The notes: generated from the letters alone by a model not told the origin. Shown: positions 53,232 through 62,948, counted from the first letter of the stretch. The stretch: DNA of 64,000 nucleotides from SUG2458 sp963651465 (GCA_963651465.1 CAVJPS010000008.1:28889-92888); one strand, 5' to 3'. Translations and numbers: made by a program.

Positions 53232-53699
53232 ATGAAGAAATTAATGTATCAACTTTGGTACGCAATTGGATTGATTTTTGTGGGATTAGCAACCATTGCT
53301 TCCATTGTGGTGACTATTATTGAAATCCCTCAAACTACAAGTATGTCTGATACTATTTTATTCTTACTTTGCTATGTGGTTTTATTATCATTTGTTGTTT
53401 TTCAAATTTATAGTTGTTTCAGGGCTTTTAAGAAAGAGGGCGTGTTTTTTAAAAATTTTCTATATGGTCCTGAAAATATTTTATCAAAACCAACACTTGT
53501 TATTATTAACCTATTCTTATTATTAGGAATTGCTATGGTAATTTACTCAGGAATATTATTAAGTGGGGCTCAAATCTTATTCTCGGGTTTTCCTCCTTCT
53601 CTTAATTATTTAATTATATCTGTAGGATTATTATTAATAGTAAATTCTATATTTGCTGATTTTTATCCTTTAATTAAAGACGAAGATAAAGATCGCTAA
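53232..53699 (+). CDS. Small membrane protein of unknown function
   Basis: A 155-residue protein with four hydrophobic segments (about 9-30, 43-62, 93-112 and 123-142) and a charged C-terminal end. I do not recognise a family. It is divergently paired with the RDD-pullulanase operon, 74 bases between starts, and seems to have a leaderless transcript. A terminator follows. Confidence 0.6.
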   Translation: MKKLMYQLWYAIGLIFVGLATIASIVVTIIEIPQTTSMSDTILFLLCYVVLLSFVVFQIYSCFRAFKKEGVFFKNFLYGPENILSKPTLVIINLFLLLGIAMVIYSGILLSGAQILFSGFPPSLNYLIISVGLLLIVNSIFADFYPLIKDEDKDR

Positions 53700-53717
53700 A
53701 TCTAAATAAAAAAATAT

Positions 53718-53769
53718 AAGGCTTTTTAATTTGGGGTATGTATATTCTCTATTATAAAAAGCCTTTTTT
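53718..53769 (+). terminator. Terminator after the 53232 membrane protein gene
   Basis: The 10-bp stem AAGGCTTTTT/AAAAAGCCTT with a long loop is followed by TTTTT. The remaining spacer up to 53890 is AT-rich without recognisable signals. Confidence 0.65.
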
Positions 53770-53890
53770 CTATTTTAAATAAAATTTACACTATTCTTAT
53801 ATGTTCATACATCATAACCAAATATTAAAATTAAAAACGATAATTTTATATAAACAATTTATATAATTGTTAATACATTTTTGGAATAAT

Positions 53891-53924
53891 AAAAGAGGAG
53901 TTAACTAGACTTTGTTAACTCCTC
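53891..53924 (-). terminator. Terminator after the alpha-amylase gene
   Basis: The perfect 11-bp stem GAGGAGTTAAC/GTTAACTCCTC is followed by TTTTATT on the minus strand. It ends the maltodextrin operon. Confidence 0.82.
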
Positions 53925-53929
53925 CTTAT

Positions 53930-55615
53930 TTACTTTAAGATGACAGTAGAATAGCCACCTAAAGTTAAATCACCATTTGATCCAAGAGTTGGAATTTTTT
54001 TAGAAACATTTATTTGTTCTTCAATTGAAGTAGCAATGTTTCCAATATTAACTCTTGTAATTTTTGAATTAAAATTATGGACAACAATTATCGATTCATC
54101 TCCGTATGATAATTTATACATCAATACTTTTGAATTTTGAGATGAAATCGAACCAGTTAAATTAGTAAAGATTGAATCTTTAATAAATGGGTATTTATTA
54201 CGAATATTTAATACTTTACGATAATGATTTAATTGAGAATAATTTGTTGCAAGTTGATCTTCAACACCATCAGTTACTTGAACTGTAGTGTCTAAATCAA
54301 GACGAGTTTGTTCAGGGAATTGACATTCACCAGTTTTATTACTCTTTGACCAAATCATTGGTAAACGACGACGTGCATCACTTGAATCATCAGGTTCAGT
54401 ATTACGTTCACCTTTTAAACCAATTTCTTCACCATAATAAATATAAGGTGTTCCAGGTAATAAATAAGTTAACGATGCACCAGCTTTAGCACTATATCCA
54501 TATAATGATTTAGAAATTCTATCTAAATCATGATTTGATAAGAAATAAGAAGAAACTGCATTAGGATTAATTTCCTTCATTGCTTTTTCTTGCTTTTCTA
54601 TTGCATCACCAAATGCATCTGCAGTTGATTGTCCTTTAACAACACGAACAATTGATGCATCTCCAGAACTTGCATAAGAACTTGGGAATGCAAAAAATGA
54701 GTCAGCAGTTGATTGATAGAATGTATTAATAATTGGTTGAGATTGCCAACATTCACCAACGAAATAGAAATCTTCATTTAATGATTTACAATATTCATAT
54801 AGTGTTTTAATAAAGTTAGCACCTTTAAGATTAGCGCCCATAAAATAATAATAGACAGCATCTAATCTAAAGCCAGAAACTCCCATATCAATATAGAACT
54901 TACATATTTTTTTAAGTTCATTAACTACATCTTCATTTTCTAAATTAAGGTCAGGCATATAGCCACCAAAGTTTGCTTCATATCCTGTACCATAATGGTT
55001 ACCTTGTCCTTTACCCCAATTGTACCAAGATGCTTTTGAATTTGTTACAGTTTGGCCACTTTGTTCACGAATATAATCTGAATATGATTGAGTAAACCAA
55101 GGATGTTGATCAGATGTATGATTGAATACCATATCAAGCATAATACCAATATTGTAATCACGAGCTGTATTTATTAAAGATTGTAAATCAGTTAAAGTAC
55201 CATAATCACTATCAACATTATAGTAATCAGTTACGTCATAGCCATGATAACTATTAGATGGATGAATAGGTGTTAACCAAATATTTTTAACACCAAGTGA
55301 TTGTAAATAAGGTAATTTTGCTTTGACACCATTTAAATCACCAATTTGATCGTTGTTAGAATCATAAAATGAACGAACAAATATTTCATAATTAACACTT
55401 GCGTTAGTATTATCGATAGTATTATCTAAAACATAATTACTATTAGTATCATCTTCAAGTGTTAATTTAACTTCTTCTTCATCTTTATCTTCATTTGTAT
55501 CCTCACAGAACATATCATCTTCACCACAGATGGAGGTATCAGTATCTGTGGTGTTTTTGCAAGATGATAGTAGTAGTAGAGGTAATAACAATAATTTAAA
55601 AATTCTTTTTTCCAT
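53930..55615 (-). CDS. Lipoprotein alpha-amylase (GH13)
   Basis: A 561-residue GH13 enzyme with a lipobox ending LSSC at C19 and an acidic linker (to about residue 65). The barrel starts YEIFVRSFYDSNNDQIGDL and carries nucleophile D252 (GFRLDAV), acid/base E288 (VGECW) and D363 (SNHDLDR). It should cut alpha-1,4 glucan outside the cell, anchored to the membrane. It is the last gene of the operon and starts one base after the malG stop. Exact specificity (amylase or neopullulanase) is not determined. Confidence 0.92.
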   Translation of the reverse strand: MEKRIFKLLLLPLLLLSSCKNTTDTDTSICGEDDMFCEDTNEDKDEEEVKLTLEDDTNSNYVLDNTIDNTNASVNYEIFVRSFYDSNNDQIGDLNGVKAKLPYLQSLGVKNIWLTPIHPSNSYHGYDVTDYYNVDSDYGTLTDLQSLINTARDYNIGIMLDMVFNHTSDQHPWFTQSYSDYIREQSGQTVTNSKASWYNWGKGQGNHYGTGYEANFGGYMPDLNLENEDVVNELKKICKFYIDMGVSGFRLDAVYYYFMGANLKGANFIKTLYEYCKSLNEDFYFVGECWQSQPIINTFYQSTADSFFAFPSSYASSGDASIVRVVKGQSTADAFGDAIEKQEKAMKEINPNAVSSYFLSNHDLDRISKSLYGYSAKAGASLTYLLPGTPYIYYGEEIGLKGERNTEPDDSSDARRRLPMIWSKSNKTGECQFPEQTRLDLDTTVQVTDGVEDQLATNYSQLNHYRKVLNIRNKYPFIKDSIFTNLTGSISSQNSKVLMYKLSYGDESIIVVHNFNSKITRVNIGNIATSIEEQINVSKKIPTLGSNGDLTLGGYSTVILK

Positions 55616-55616
55616 A

Positions 55617-56513
55617 CTAACCTTTTACGGCACCTCCTGTAACTCCAGAAACATAATATTTCTGTAAGAAGATGAATAATAAAGTAATAGGAATACCAAT
55701 TACAACAGCACCAGCTGCGAATTGAGTATAATAGGTTGGAGCTAAGTCTTGGTCAGTTGCCATCTTATATAAACCAATAGCAACAGTCCAATTATCAACG
55801 TTTTGTAAACCAATGATATATGACGATGTTACATATTCACCCCATGGACCCATAAATGAAGTTAAAATTGTATAAATAATAATAGGTTTTGAAAGTGGAA
55901 GAATAATATTCCAGAAGATTTGACTCTTAGAAGCTCCATCAATCATTGCAGCTTCATCGATTGATTTTGAAATTGTATCGAAGAAACCTTTTGAAATAAA
56001 GAAACCTCCACCAGCACCAGCACTATAAATAATTACAAGTGACCAGAAATTACCCGATAAATGGAATATTTCTTTCATAACCCAATACATGATAATCATA
56101 GATAAGAATCCAGGGAACATACCAAGTATTAGGTTTAATTTCATAAATAAACCTCTAGCTTTAAATCTAAATCTAGATAAAGCATAAGCTGTCATTAATA
56201 CAAATAATGTTGAAATAATACATGTACAAACAGCGACAGTTAAAGTGTTAATAAACCACCAGAAGAACTTACCATCAAATGAGTTTGCAGTTGCAGTTGG
56301 GTTTGTCTTACCGGTAAAGTTTGAAAATAAATAAATATAGTTATTGAATGTCCAAGATGTTGGAATTAACTTCGCACGTGAACCTAGTCCGTGTCCAGAG
56401 AAAGATTGTAAAACAATCCAAACAATAGGAGCTAACCAAATGATACTCAAAACAATTAAAAATATATATATTAATGAATTGGCGATTATACGTCTTACTT
56501 TTAATGATTTCAT
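55617..56513 (-). CDS. malG: Maltodextrin ABC transporter permease MalG
   Basis: A 298-residue permease with six membrane helices. The EAA loop that contacts the ATPase is SIDEAAMIDGASKSQIFWNI (about 190-209). With MalF it forms the channel for maltodextrins bound by MalE. The ATG overlaps the malF stop as ATGA, and the amylase gene starts immediately after, so all three are translationally linked. Sugar specificity is inferred from MalE and the neighbouring alpha-glucanases. Confidence 0.92.
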   Translation of the reverse strand: MKSLKVRRIIANSLIYIFLIVLSIIWLAPIVWIVLQSFSGHGLGSRAKLIPTSWTFNNYIYLFSNFTGKTNPTATANSFDGKFFWWFINTLTVAVCTCIISTLFVLMTAYALSRFRFKARGLFMKLNLILGMFPGFLSMIIMYWVMKEIFHLSGNFWSLVIIYSAGAGGGFFISKGFFDTISKSIDEAAMIDGASKSQIFWNIILPLSKPIIIYTILTSFMGPWGEYVTSSYIIGLQNVDNWTVAIGLYKMATDQDLAPTYYTQFAAGAVVIGIPITLLFIFLQKYYVSGVTGGAVKG

Positions 56514-59500
56514 TGGAATTGATCCTCCTGCTTAATAGCGTCAGATTTGTTAAACATAATAATTGAGAAGAATGCACAAATAACGAAGACAACAATACCG
56601 ATTGCAGAAGCAATACCAAATTGTGGGTTGTTGTTAGATGTAACAATCTTATAAATAAATGTAATTAATAAGTCAGTATTACCAACAGGTAATGGTGAAC
56701 CAGAAATTGAAGGACCACCACCAGTTAAGAAGTAAATAACGTTGAAGTTATTAACGTTACCAATGAATTGAGTAATTAAATGTGGACCAGTAACAAATAA
56801 AATATATGGTAATGTAATCTTTGTAAATTGAGTAAATGTACTAGCACCATCAACTTTTGCAGATTCATATAAATCTGTAGGAATGTTCATTAAAATACCA
56901 GTTGTTGATAACATAGTATAAGGAACACCTACCCAAATATTAACTAAAATAATGATAATTTTTGATACTAATGCACCATTTGTAGTGTCAGTTCCGAAAC
57001 CTAATTTATGTCCGAATGCAACTCTAAACCATTCACCGATTGCGCCATTATCTTTTAATAAAATACCAATAGAAAGTAAGGTAATAAATTGAGGTATAGC
57101 AATAGTCATAATAAAGATAGTACGCCATAACTTTTTAAGTTTAATACCTTTTTTATTAATAATTAATGCAAGAATAATACCTAAGAAATAGTTGGAGAAT
57201 GTTGCAAGAATTGTCCAAACAATTGTCCAAGAAATTGTATTTGCCATTGCTTTTGGAAGGGCTGCATAAATAGTACCCGAGTCCGCAAAGAAGATTGTTT
57301 TAAAATTATCAAATCCAATCCAAGTAAATAATTGAGTTGGTGGAACATGTCCTTCTGAGTAATTTGTAAATGCAACTACAATTGAGAAAAGAAGTGGCAT
57401 AATTACAAATAAGACAATTCCAGTAACTGGTAAAGCCAAAATAGAAATATGGAAGTTTTCATTCATTAAAGAAGCCCATTGTTCTTTAAATTTAACTGGC
57501 TTACCAATAAATTTATCAGGATTATTATTAACTAAATCTTCAACTTTAGAAGATAATTCATTAATTTGTGTTTCAACTTCTTCTGTAGTTAAATGACGAA
57601 GTTCTTTACTACCTTTATCTTTAATATTAACGAATTTGAATAAGTCATTAGCTAAGTTATAATCGAATTTAAATTCGACAACTAAATAGTTAATAACAGT
57701 TTCACGTGCAAATGAATCATCAGTGAAATTTGTTTTTAAAGCTTTAGTATCACGGTTTACCGCGTGATTAACTTCTTTAATTTCTTCTTCACGCATACCT
57801 TTAATTGCTTTATCGCTAGGTAAGTTATGTAATTCACCAGCATAGTGAGAAACTAACTTGAAGTATTTAGATTTAATTTCTAAAATACCAGTTGCTTCAT
57901 TTTCACTATATTGTCCAACTTTAAATAAAGGTAATTCAGCAATAATAGCTTTATCTTCTTCATTTGTTGGAATAATTAACTCTGCTAATGATGATACTTG
58001 TTCTCTTAATTTATTAACTTTTGCAGTTAAATCTTCAATTTGTTTAGTATCGTCTTTATTAACAGTTTCTAATTGACGTTCTAATACAACTAACTTTAAG
58101 CTTTTCTTATAAGCATTAATTTCATTTTGTTGTGCTTCATTAACTACATTTAATTCATGAGTTAATTTTTGCTTGTGATTAACTATTTCATCATATTTCT
58201 TATTAATATTTTGAATTTTAGTTTCACCTTCAATGTGTAATTCATTACGAGCTGCAATGTTTTTACCATTTTGCTCTTCATATTGACCTTTAGAATTATC
58301 GTAAATCTTAACAACCTTATCGTAATTACGGAAAAATTCTAATTGAGAATTATAACTTGATTGATTTTTATAATAAACATTGTAACGACCATATTTAGTT
58401 TCGTTTTTGTTATATTCAATATTTGCATATGAACTATGACGTTTTGTTAATTCACGTATCTTATTTTGTAATTGGTCGATTTTTAATTGATGTTTATAAA
58501 CGTTAGAATTTGTATTATTTTCAAATATCATTTTCTTACGTTCTAATTTAACTTTTTCTTCTTCTGAAGCATTAGCAAATTGCTCTTCTAATAAAGCTAA
58601 TTTACTTGCTCTAGATGTTACATAACGAGTACGTTTTTCATTTGCTTTTTCAAGCTTAGCATTTAATTTTGCTAATTCATGATTGTATTCAAATGCTAAA
58701 CGAATTGTTTCATTAAATGTTCTACGACAAACACTCTTATCGAATTTATCTTCAATTTCATTTAATCTATTAATTAATAAATCATTATGTCTTTGCTTAA
58801 AATTAAAACTATTTGCTTTTACTAATTTATCCTTGTCACCATTTGTAATACGGTAACCATCTGTAAAATCATTTTCAACTAATTGTTCAATTTCGTTTGA
58901 GAATTCTATGTTATTACTAATTGTCTTTTTATATTTAACATAGTTCATAATTCTATAGTTGTTATAACCAGAATTAATTGAACGATTCCAAACATATAAG
59001 AATAAAACAATTGAAATAAGTGTTAATAAACCAAATATTAAAATTAATACTGAGTTATCACCGATAATATATTCGTTAAACATATCATCAGGATCAGCAT
59101 CTGGAGCAATACCAGATTCAACTAAACCTAATGACTGTAACATAAATAAATTGTAGCCTCCACCAAAGATCATAAACAAGATATATCCTATTTCAAAAAG
59201 AATATAGAAAATACCATTTACAATTTGGCCATGTGCAAATGAAGATGCTCCAAAGAAAACAAAAGACAAACGACCAGATAAATCGTTTTCCTTAAATTGA
59301 ATAACTTTTTGTCTAAAGAATCGATATACTTTAATAGCACCCTTATAAAATACTAAACCAACGACTTTAAAAAAATGTCCTATTGAAAGAACCATTGATA
59401 ATAATAAGTCTAAGATCCATAATATGCCTTTTAATAAAGCGTTACCTATATTTTTTAAAATAAATAATGGTACAGGTATTAATGGAACATTATTATCAAT

Positions 59501-59557
59501 ACTTTTTTCAACTTTGTCATCACTTTTTGGTTCGAGTACAGTATTATTCTTCTTCAT
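56510..59557 (-). CDS. malF: Maltodextrin ABC transporter permease MalF with giant N-terminal extension
   Basis: A 1015-residue protein. The normal permease is only the last 310 residues or so (700-1015), with EAA loop DLYESAKVDGAS (D903 in DGA). In front lie membrane segments at about 29-56, 97-133 and 166-190 (the 97-133 part resembles the SFxxxGxGQ..KGIxYL leader seen in some clostridial MalF), then a soluble, coiled-coil-rich region of about 450 residues (215-690) rich in Glu, Lys, Asn and Gln. Gram-positive MalF is usually 290-430 residues. The frame is open throughout. Ribosome binding site GAGGGGAG. The gene ends in TGA. Confidence 0.88.
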   Translation of the reverse strand: MKKNNTVLEPKSDDKVEKSIDNNVPLIPVPLFILKNIGNALLKGILWILDLLLSMVLSIGHFFKVVGLVFYKGAIKVYRFFRQKVIQFKENDLSGRLSFVFFGASSFAHGQIVNGIFYILFEIGYILFMIFGGGYNLFMLQSLGLVESGIAPDADPDDMFNEYIIGDNSVLILIFGLLTLISIVLFLYVWNRSINSGYNNYRIMNYVKYKKTISNNIEFSNEIEQLVENDFTDGYRITNGDKDKLVKANSFNFKQRHNDLLINRLNEIEDKFDKSVCRRTFNETIRLAFEYNHELAKLNAKLEKANEKRTRYVTSRASKLALLEEQFANASEEEKVKLERKKMIFENNTNSNVYKHQLKIDQLQNKIRELTKRHSSYANIEYNKNETKYGRYNVYYKNQSSYNSQLEFFRNYDKVVKIYDNSKGQYEEQNGKNIAARNELHIEGETKIQNINKKYDEIVNHKQKLTHELNVVNEAQQNEINAYKKSLKLVVLERQLETVNKDDTKQIEDLTAKVNKLREQVSSLAELIIPTNEEDKAIIAELPLFKVGQYSENEATGILEIKSKYFKLVSHYAGELHNLPSDKAIKGMREEEIKEVNHAVNRDTKALKTNFTDDSFARETVINYLVVEFKFDYNLANDLFKFVNIKDKGSKELRHLTTEEVETQINELSSKVEDLVNNNPDKFIGKPVKFKEQWASLMNENFHISILALPVTGIVLFVIMPLLFSIVVAFTNYSEGHVPPTQLFTWIGFDNFKTIFFADSGTIYAALPKAMANTISWTIVWTILATFSNYFLGIILALIINKKGIKLKKLWRTIFIMTIAIPQFITLLSIGILLKDNGAIGEWFRVAFGHKLGFGTDTTNGALVSKIIIILVNIWVGVPYTMLSTTGILMNIPTDLYESAKVDGASTFTQFTKITLPYILFVTGPHLITQFIGNVNNFNVIYFLTGGGPSISGSPLPVGNTDLLITFIYKIVTSNNNPQFGIASAIGIVVFVICAFFSIIMFNKSDAIKQEDQFQ

Positions 59558-59603
59558 ATACTTTTCTCCCCTCTACATTAATGATAGATGAATATAAAAA
59601 TAA

Positions 59604-59647
59604 AGAGAAACGTTAGTGTAATATAATTACCACACATACGTTTCTCT
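59604..59647 (-). terminator. Hairpin between malE and malF
   Basis: The 10-bp stem AGAGAAACGT/ACGTTTCTCT is followed on the minus strand by T-rich sequence. It lies in the only sizeable gap of the operon and probably reduces read-through, so that more binding protein than permease is made. Confidence 0.65.
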
Positions 59648-59661
59648 AAGTTAATTAAGAA

Positions 59662-60957
59662 TTATCTTTCAGTTGTTAATAAGCCAACTTGGAAATTCAT
59701 GAATTCTTGCCATGATGTGTAGTCACCAAGGTTACCATCAAGAAGTGCTTGACCAATTGCTTTACCAACATCCCAGTAATTACCTTCAGTTGATTGTGAT
59801 TGAACAGCAGCATATGCGTTTTGTTCTAATAATGCTTTAGCACCAATTGAAACGTGTTCTGTATAACGAGTATCTTTAATTGCATCATTATTACAAGGAA
59901 GTGTTTCTCTTATTTCGAAACGTCTTAATTGAGCTTCTTTTGATGTTAAATATTGACCAAGAAGAGCAGCAGCTTTTTGTTCAGCAACTGGTCTTGTCTT
60001 GTTAATACAATAGATCTTTGAACCACTGAATGAACCCATTTGAACTGTCTTTGCAGCAGTTTCGCCTTCAGCAGGAATAGTATATGTAGGAAGTTTTGTA
60101 GCAGCTAATGCTTCACATTTATCTGCTAAGTCTGTTGCTAACCATAAACCTGAAATAGCAGCGATCATAGAACCATCTTCAAATCCAGCAATAATGTTAT
60201 CGTTTGTACCAGGTTTTAATGTTAAATCATCATTATATGGTTTTAATAATGTTGATAAATATTCACATGCTTTAACAGGAGCAGCTTCGTTCCAATTACA
60301 TGTATAATATGTTAATGTTTTATCTTCTTCAACTTTTGTGTGCCATGTTAATGAAGTTGTACCACATAAATCTGGTGATACAAAGACTGAAGCAGCGTAA
60401 TAGCCATTTGCTAAATCAAAACCAACAGTTTTACCACCTGCTTGAGCAACTTGTAAAATTGATTCAAGTGATCCAACTTGTTCTGCTGTTAATGCATCTG
60501 CATTGTACCATAAGAAATAGCCGTTATCAGATGTTACTGGGAAACCATATAATTTATCATCATATGTAGCACCTAGAACTGAAACGTTTGTACTATTATC
60601 TAATACAGTTTGTTTGTAAGTACCTTTAAGTTCTGAAACAATATTTTTCTTTGCTAATGCAGAAATGTGGTCATCAGCACATAAGAATAATGCTGGAGAA
60701 CCTGTAACTGTAGCATCTTTTGATAAAGTTGTACCTGTATCACTTTCAGCAACAGCTTTTGTTTCAACTTTAATTACATCTGAACCAGTTTTATCTTTGT
60801 TGTATTTTTCAACTAATTCTTCAATTACTGGGATTTCTTTACTTGTTGCCCAAATAACAATACTTGTAGCATCGCCTGTGTTTTGTTTATCACATCCAGC
60901 TAAACCGAATGCAGTAAGAGCTACTAAACCACAAACTAATAATTTATTTTTCTTCAT
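59662..60957 (-). CDS. malE: Maltodextrin-binding lipoprotein MalE
   Basis: A 431-residue extracellular solute-binding protein with signal peptide and lipobox LAGC (C22). It has the two-lobe family 1 solute-binding pattern: IVIWATSKEIPVIEELVEKYN at the start, FLCADDHISAL and GFPVTSDNGYFLWYNADAL in the hinge region, and GSFSGSKIYCINKTRP later. It delivers maltodextrin to MalFG. Ribosome binding site AAGGAG. It follows the small lipoprotein gene in the operon. Confidence 0.9.
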   Translation of the reverse strand: MKKNKLLVCGLVALTAFGLAGCDKQNTGDATSIVIWATSKEIPVIEELVEKYNKDKTGSDVIKVETKAVAESDTGTTLSKDATVTGSPALFLCADDHISALAKKNIVSELKGTYKQTVLDNSTNVSVLGATYDDKLYGFPVTSDNGYFLWYNADALTAEQVGSLESILQVAQAGGKTVGFDLANGYYAASVFVSPDLCGTTSLTWHTKVEEDKTLTYYTCNWNEAAPVKACEYLSTLLKPYNDDLTLKPGTNDNIIAGFEDGSMIAAISGLWLATDLADKCEALAATKLPTYTIPAEGETAAKTVQMGSFSGSKIYCINKTRPVAEQKAAALLGQYLTSKEAQLRRFEIRETLPCNNDAIKDTRYTEHVSIGAKALLEQNAYAAVQSQSTEGNYWDVGKAIGQALLDGNLGDYTSWQEFMNFQVGLLTTER

Positions 60958-60981
60958 AAATTTTTCTCCTTTTTGACTTTA

Positions 60982-61584
60982 TTATGCAGCAGCTTTAGAT
61001 GCTGGTGTAAAATCAACAACAAATTTCTTAGTATAAGTTATTGAGTTAGCATCTACTGTATCAAAATTGATTGGGTTGTACTTAACTGTGTATGTACCAA
61101 CAGCACCTTCTGTTCCTGGGAAACTTACATTACTACGGTTACTTGATCCCTCTTTAAATTTTGCTTGATAAGATGCGTAATCTACTACATCAGGGTTTGC
61201 TGCTGTAACAATTGCTTTAAATGCATCATTACAGTTTTCATAGTCGATGTCTTCCATACCATATTGGGAAGTCCATGAGTTGTCAGCGATGAATTTAAAT
61301 CCCCACCAACCAGCATTCATTTCTTCTGTAACAACTGCGTTAAATGTGTACTCAGTACTTGATGCTTTTGTGAAAGTACATGATGGATCAGCTTCTTTAA
61401 TAGTAGCTGTATCCCAGTTATTCCAGTTGGAACCAACGATGTACATTTCGAATCCATCAGGTGTTACTTCTGAAGTTTCGAAAAAGTCATCAGGGTTTTC
61501 TTCTTTATCATTACATGCAGTTAAAACTCCACATAAAGCTAAAGTTGCCATTCCAAAGGCAAATAAACTTTTTTTCTTAAACAT
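60982..61584 (-). CDS. Small surface lipoprotein, probably glycan-binding
   Basis: A 200-residue protein, lipobox VLTAC at C24. The mature part is beta-rich and begins EMYIVGSNWNNWDT, reminiscent of starch-binding domains of SusE/SusF or CBM type, with several Trp and Tyr. It leads the malE-malF-malG-amylase operon, which supports a role in holding alpha-glucan at the surface. The family name is inference. Strong ribosome binding site ACGGAGGAAG. Confidence 0.65.
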   Translation of the reverse strand: MFKKKSLFAFGMATLALCGVLTACNDKEENPDDFFETSEVTPDGFEMYIVGSNWNNWDTATIKEADPSCTFTKASSTEYTFNAVVTEEMNAGWWGFKFIADNSWTSQYGMEDIDYENCNDAFKAIVTAANPDVVDYASYQAKFKEGSSNRSNVSFPGTEGAVGTYTVKYNPINFDTVDANSITYTKKFVVDFTPASKAAA

Positions 61585-61667
61585 ATTCTTCCTCCGTTTA
61601 ATTGTTTAATTAGGGATTATACAAATCATTATGATATTGTGCGCCCCTAGTTTATGTTTGTACTTTT

Positions 61668-61718
61668 ATAATATATTTTTATTTTTCTTTAATCAATGGC
61701 TTGATGTAAGCGTTTTCT
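61668..61718 (-). promoter_or_regulatory. Promoter of the maltodextrin operon with a perfect cre site
   Basis: TTGATT and TATTAT are spaced by 17 bases (61668-61696) on the minus strand. At 61704-61718, seven bases upstream of the -35 box, ATGTAAGCGTTTTCT fits every position of the CcpA site WTGNAANCGNWNNCW. A further dyad ACGAA-A-TTCGT lies near 61736. Carbon control by a LacI-family regulator is likely; its sign cannot be told from position alone. Confidence 0.72.
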
Positions 61719-61782
61719 TCTTTTTTCGCCTTTTTACGAAATTCGTTCGAAAATAATATAATATCAAAAACTAGATTTTTTC

Positions 61783-61814
61783 AAAAAAAAGAGTAGACCT
61801 TTTCTAGTCTACTC
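61783..61814 (-). terminator. Terminator after msmX
   Basis: The stem GAGTAGAC/GTCTACTC is followed by TTTTTTTT on the minus strand, 20 bases after the msmX stop. Confidence 0.82.
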
Positions 61815-61835
61815 ATAAAAGTGTATTTTTATATA

Positions 61836-62948
61836 TTATAAAGCTTCTTCTGTTTCTAAATCGAAGAAATGAACTTTTTCTAAGTTAAATTTTACCTTAA
61901 TTTTCGAACCATTACTAATGATATCTGTAGCAGGTACTTTAGCAACTAATTCGTTTTTGCCTAATTTAAAATGAGCGTGGTATTCATTACCTAATAATTC
62001 AGCAACAGATACTTTAACTTCAAATACACCATTTTCAAGTTTTGCATCATTAGGTACTCTTTCAATACATTCTGGACGAATACCGAATATTAACTCTTGT
62101 GGTAATTTTTTGTTTTCAATAACATCTTTATTTAATTTAAAAGATATACCGTTTTCAAATTTTAATGTTTCTTTTCCGTCAAAACTAGCTTTTACAAAGT
62201 TCATAGCAGGAGAACCAATAAAACCAGCAACGAATAAGTTAGCAGGATTATTATAAATTTCAATAGGTGTACCAATTTGTTGAATCTTACCTAATTTCAT
62301 AACAACAATACGGCTAGCCATTGTCATAGCTTCTGTTTGGTCATGAGTAACATAAATTGTAGTTGCATTTAATGATTCATGTAATTTAATAATTTCAGTT
62401 CTCATTTGAACTCTTAATTTTGCATCTAAGTTTGATAATGGTTCATCCATTAAGAATACCTTAGCATTACGAACAATAGCACGTCCTAAGGCAACACGTT
62501 GACGTTGACCACCAGATAAAGCTTTAGGCTTACGATCTAAATACTCTTCAATTTGAAGAATACGTGCAGCTTCGTGAACTCTTCTATCAATTTCATATTT
62601 AGGCATTCTTCTAATTTTTAAACCAAATGCCATATTTTCATAAACTGACATATGAGGATATAAAGCATAACTTTGGAAAACCATTGCGATATCACGATCT
62701 TTAGGTGTTTTATCGTTACAAAGTTCATTATCGATATATAATTCACCTTTAGTAATATCTTCTAAGCCAGCAATCATACGTAAAGTTGTTGATTTACCAC
62801 AGCCAGATGGACCAACAAAAACAATAAATTCATGTTTTTTGATATCTAAGTTAAAATCAAAAACAGCTTGTACGTTATTATCGTAAATCTTATCGATATG
62901 TCTTAAAGAAACATATACTTCTTCATCTACATTTTTTTCTTTTTTCAT
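61836..62948 (-). CDS. msmX: Sugar ABC transporter ATPase (MsmX/UgpC type)
   Basis: A 370-residue ATPase: Walker A GPSGCGKSTT (about 46-55), signature LSGGQRQRVALG, Walker B VFLMDEPLSNLDAKLR, and a C-terminal TOBE regulatory domain (about 240-370). MsmX-type ATPases energise several sugar permeases of Gram-positive bacteria. It is transcribed on its own just upstream of the maltodextrin operon, which lacks an ATPase, so it is the natural partner of MalFG. Ribosome binding site AAAGGAGAAAG. Confidence 0.94.
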   Translation of the reverse strand: MKKEKNVDEEVYVSLRHIDKIYDNNVQAVFDFNLDIKKHEFIVFVGPSGCGKSTTLRMIAGLEDITKGELYIDNELCNDKTPKDRDIAMVFQSYALYPHMSVYENMAFGLKIRRMPKYEIDRRVHEAARILQIEEYLDRKPKALSGGQRQRVALGRAIVRNAKVFLMDEPLSNLDAKLRVQMRTEIIKLHESLNATTIYVTHDQTEAMTMASRIVVMKLGKIQQIGTPIEIYNNPANLFVAGFIGSPAMNFVKASFDGKETLKFENGISFKLNKDVIENKKLPQELIFGIRPECIERVPNDAKLENGVFEVKVSVAELLGNEYHAHFKLGKNELVAKVPATDIISNGSKIKVKFNLEKVHFFDLETEEAL

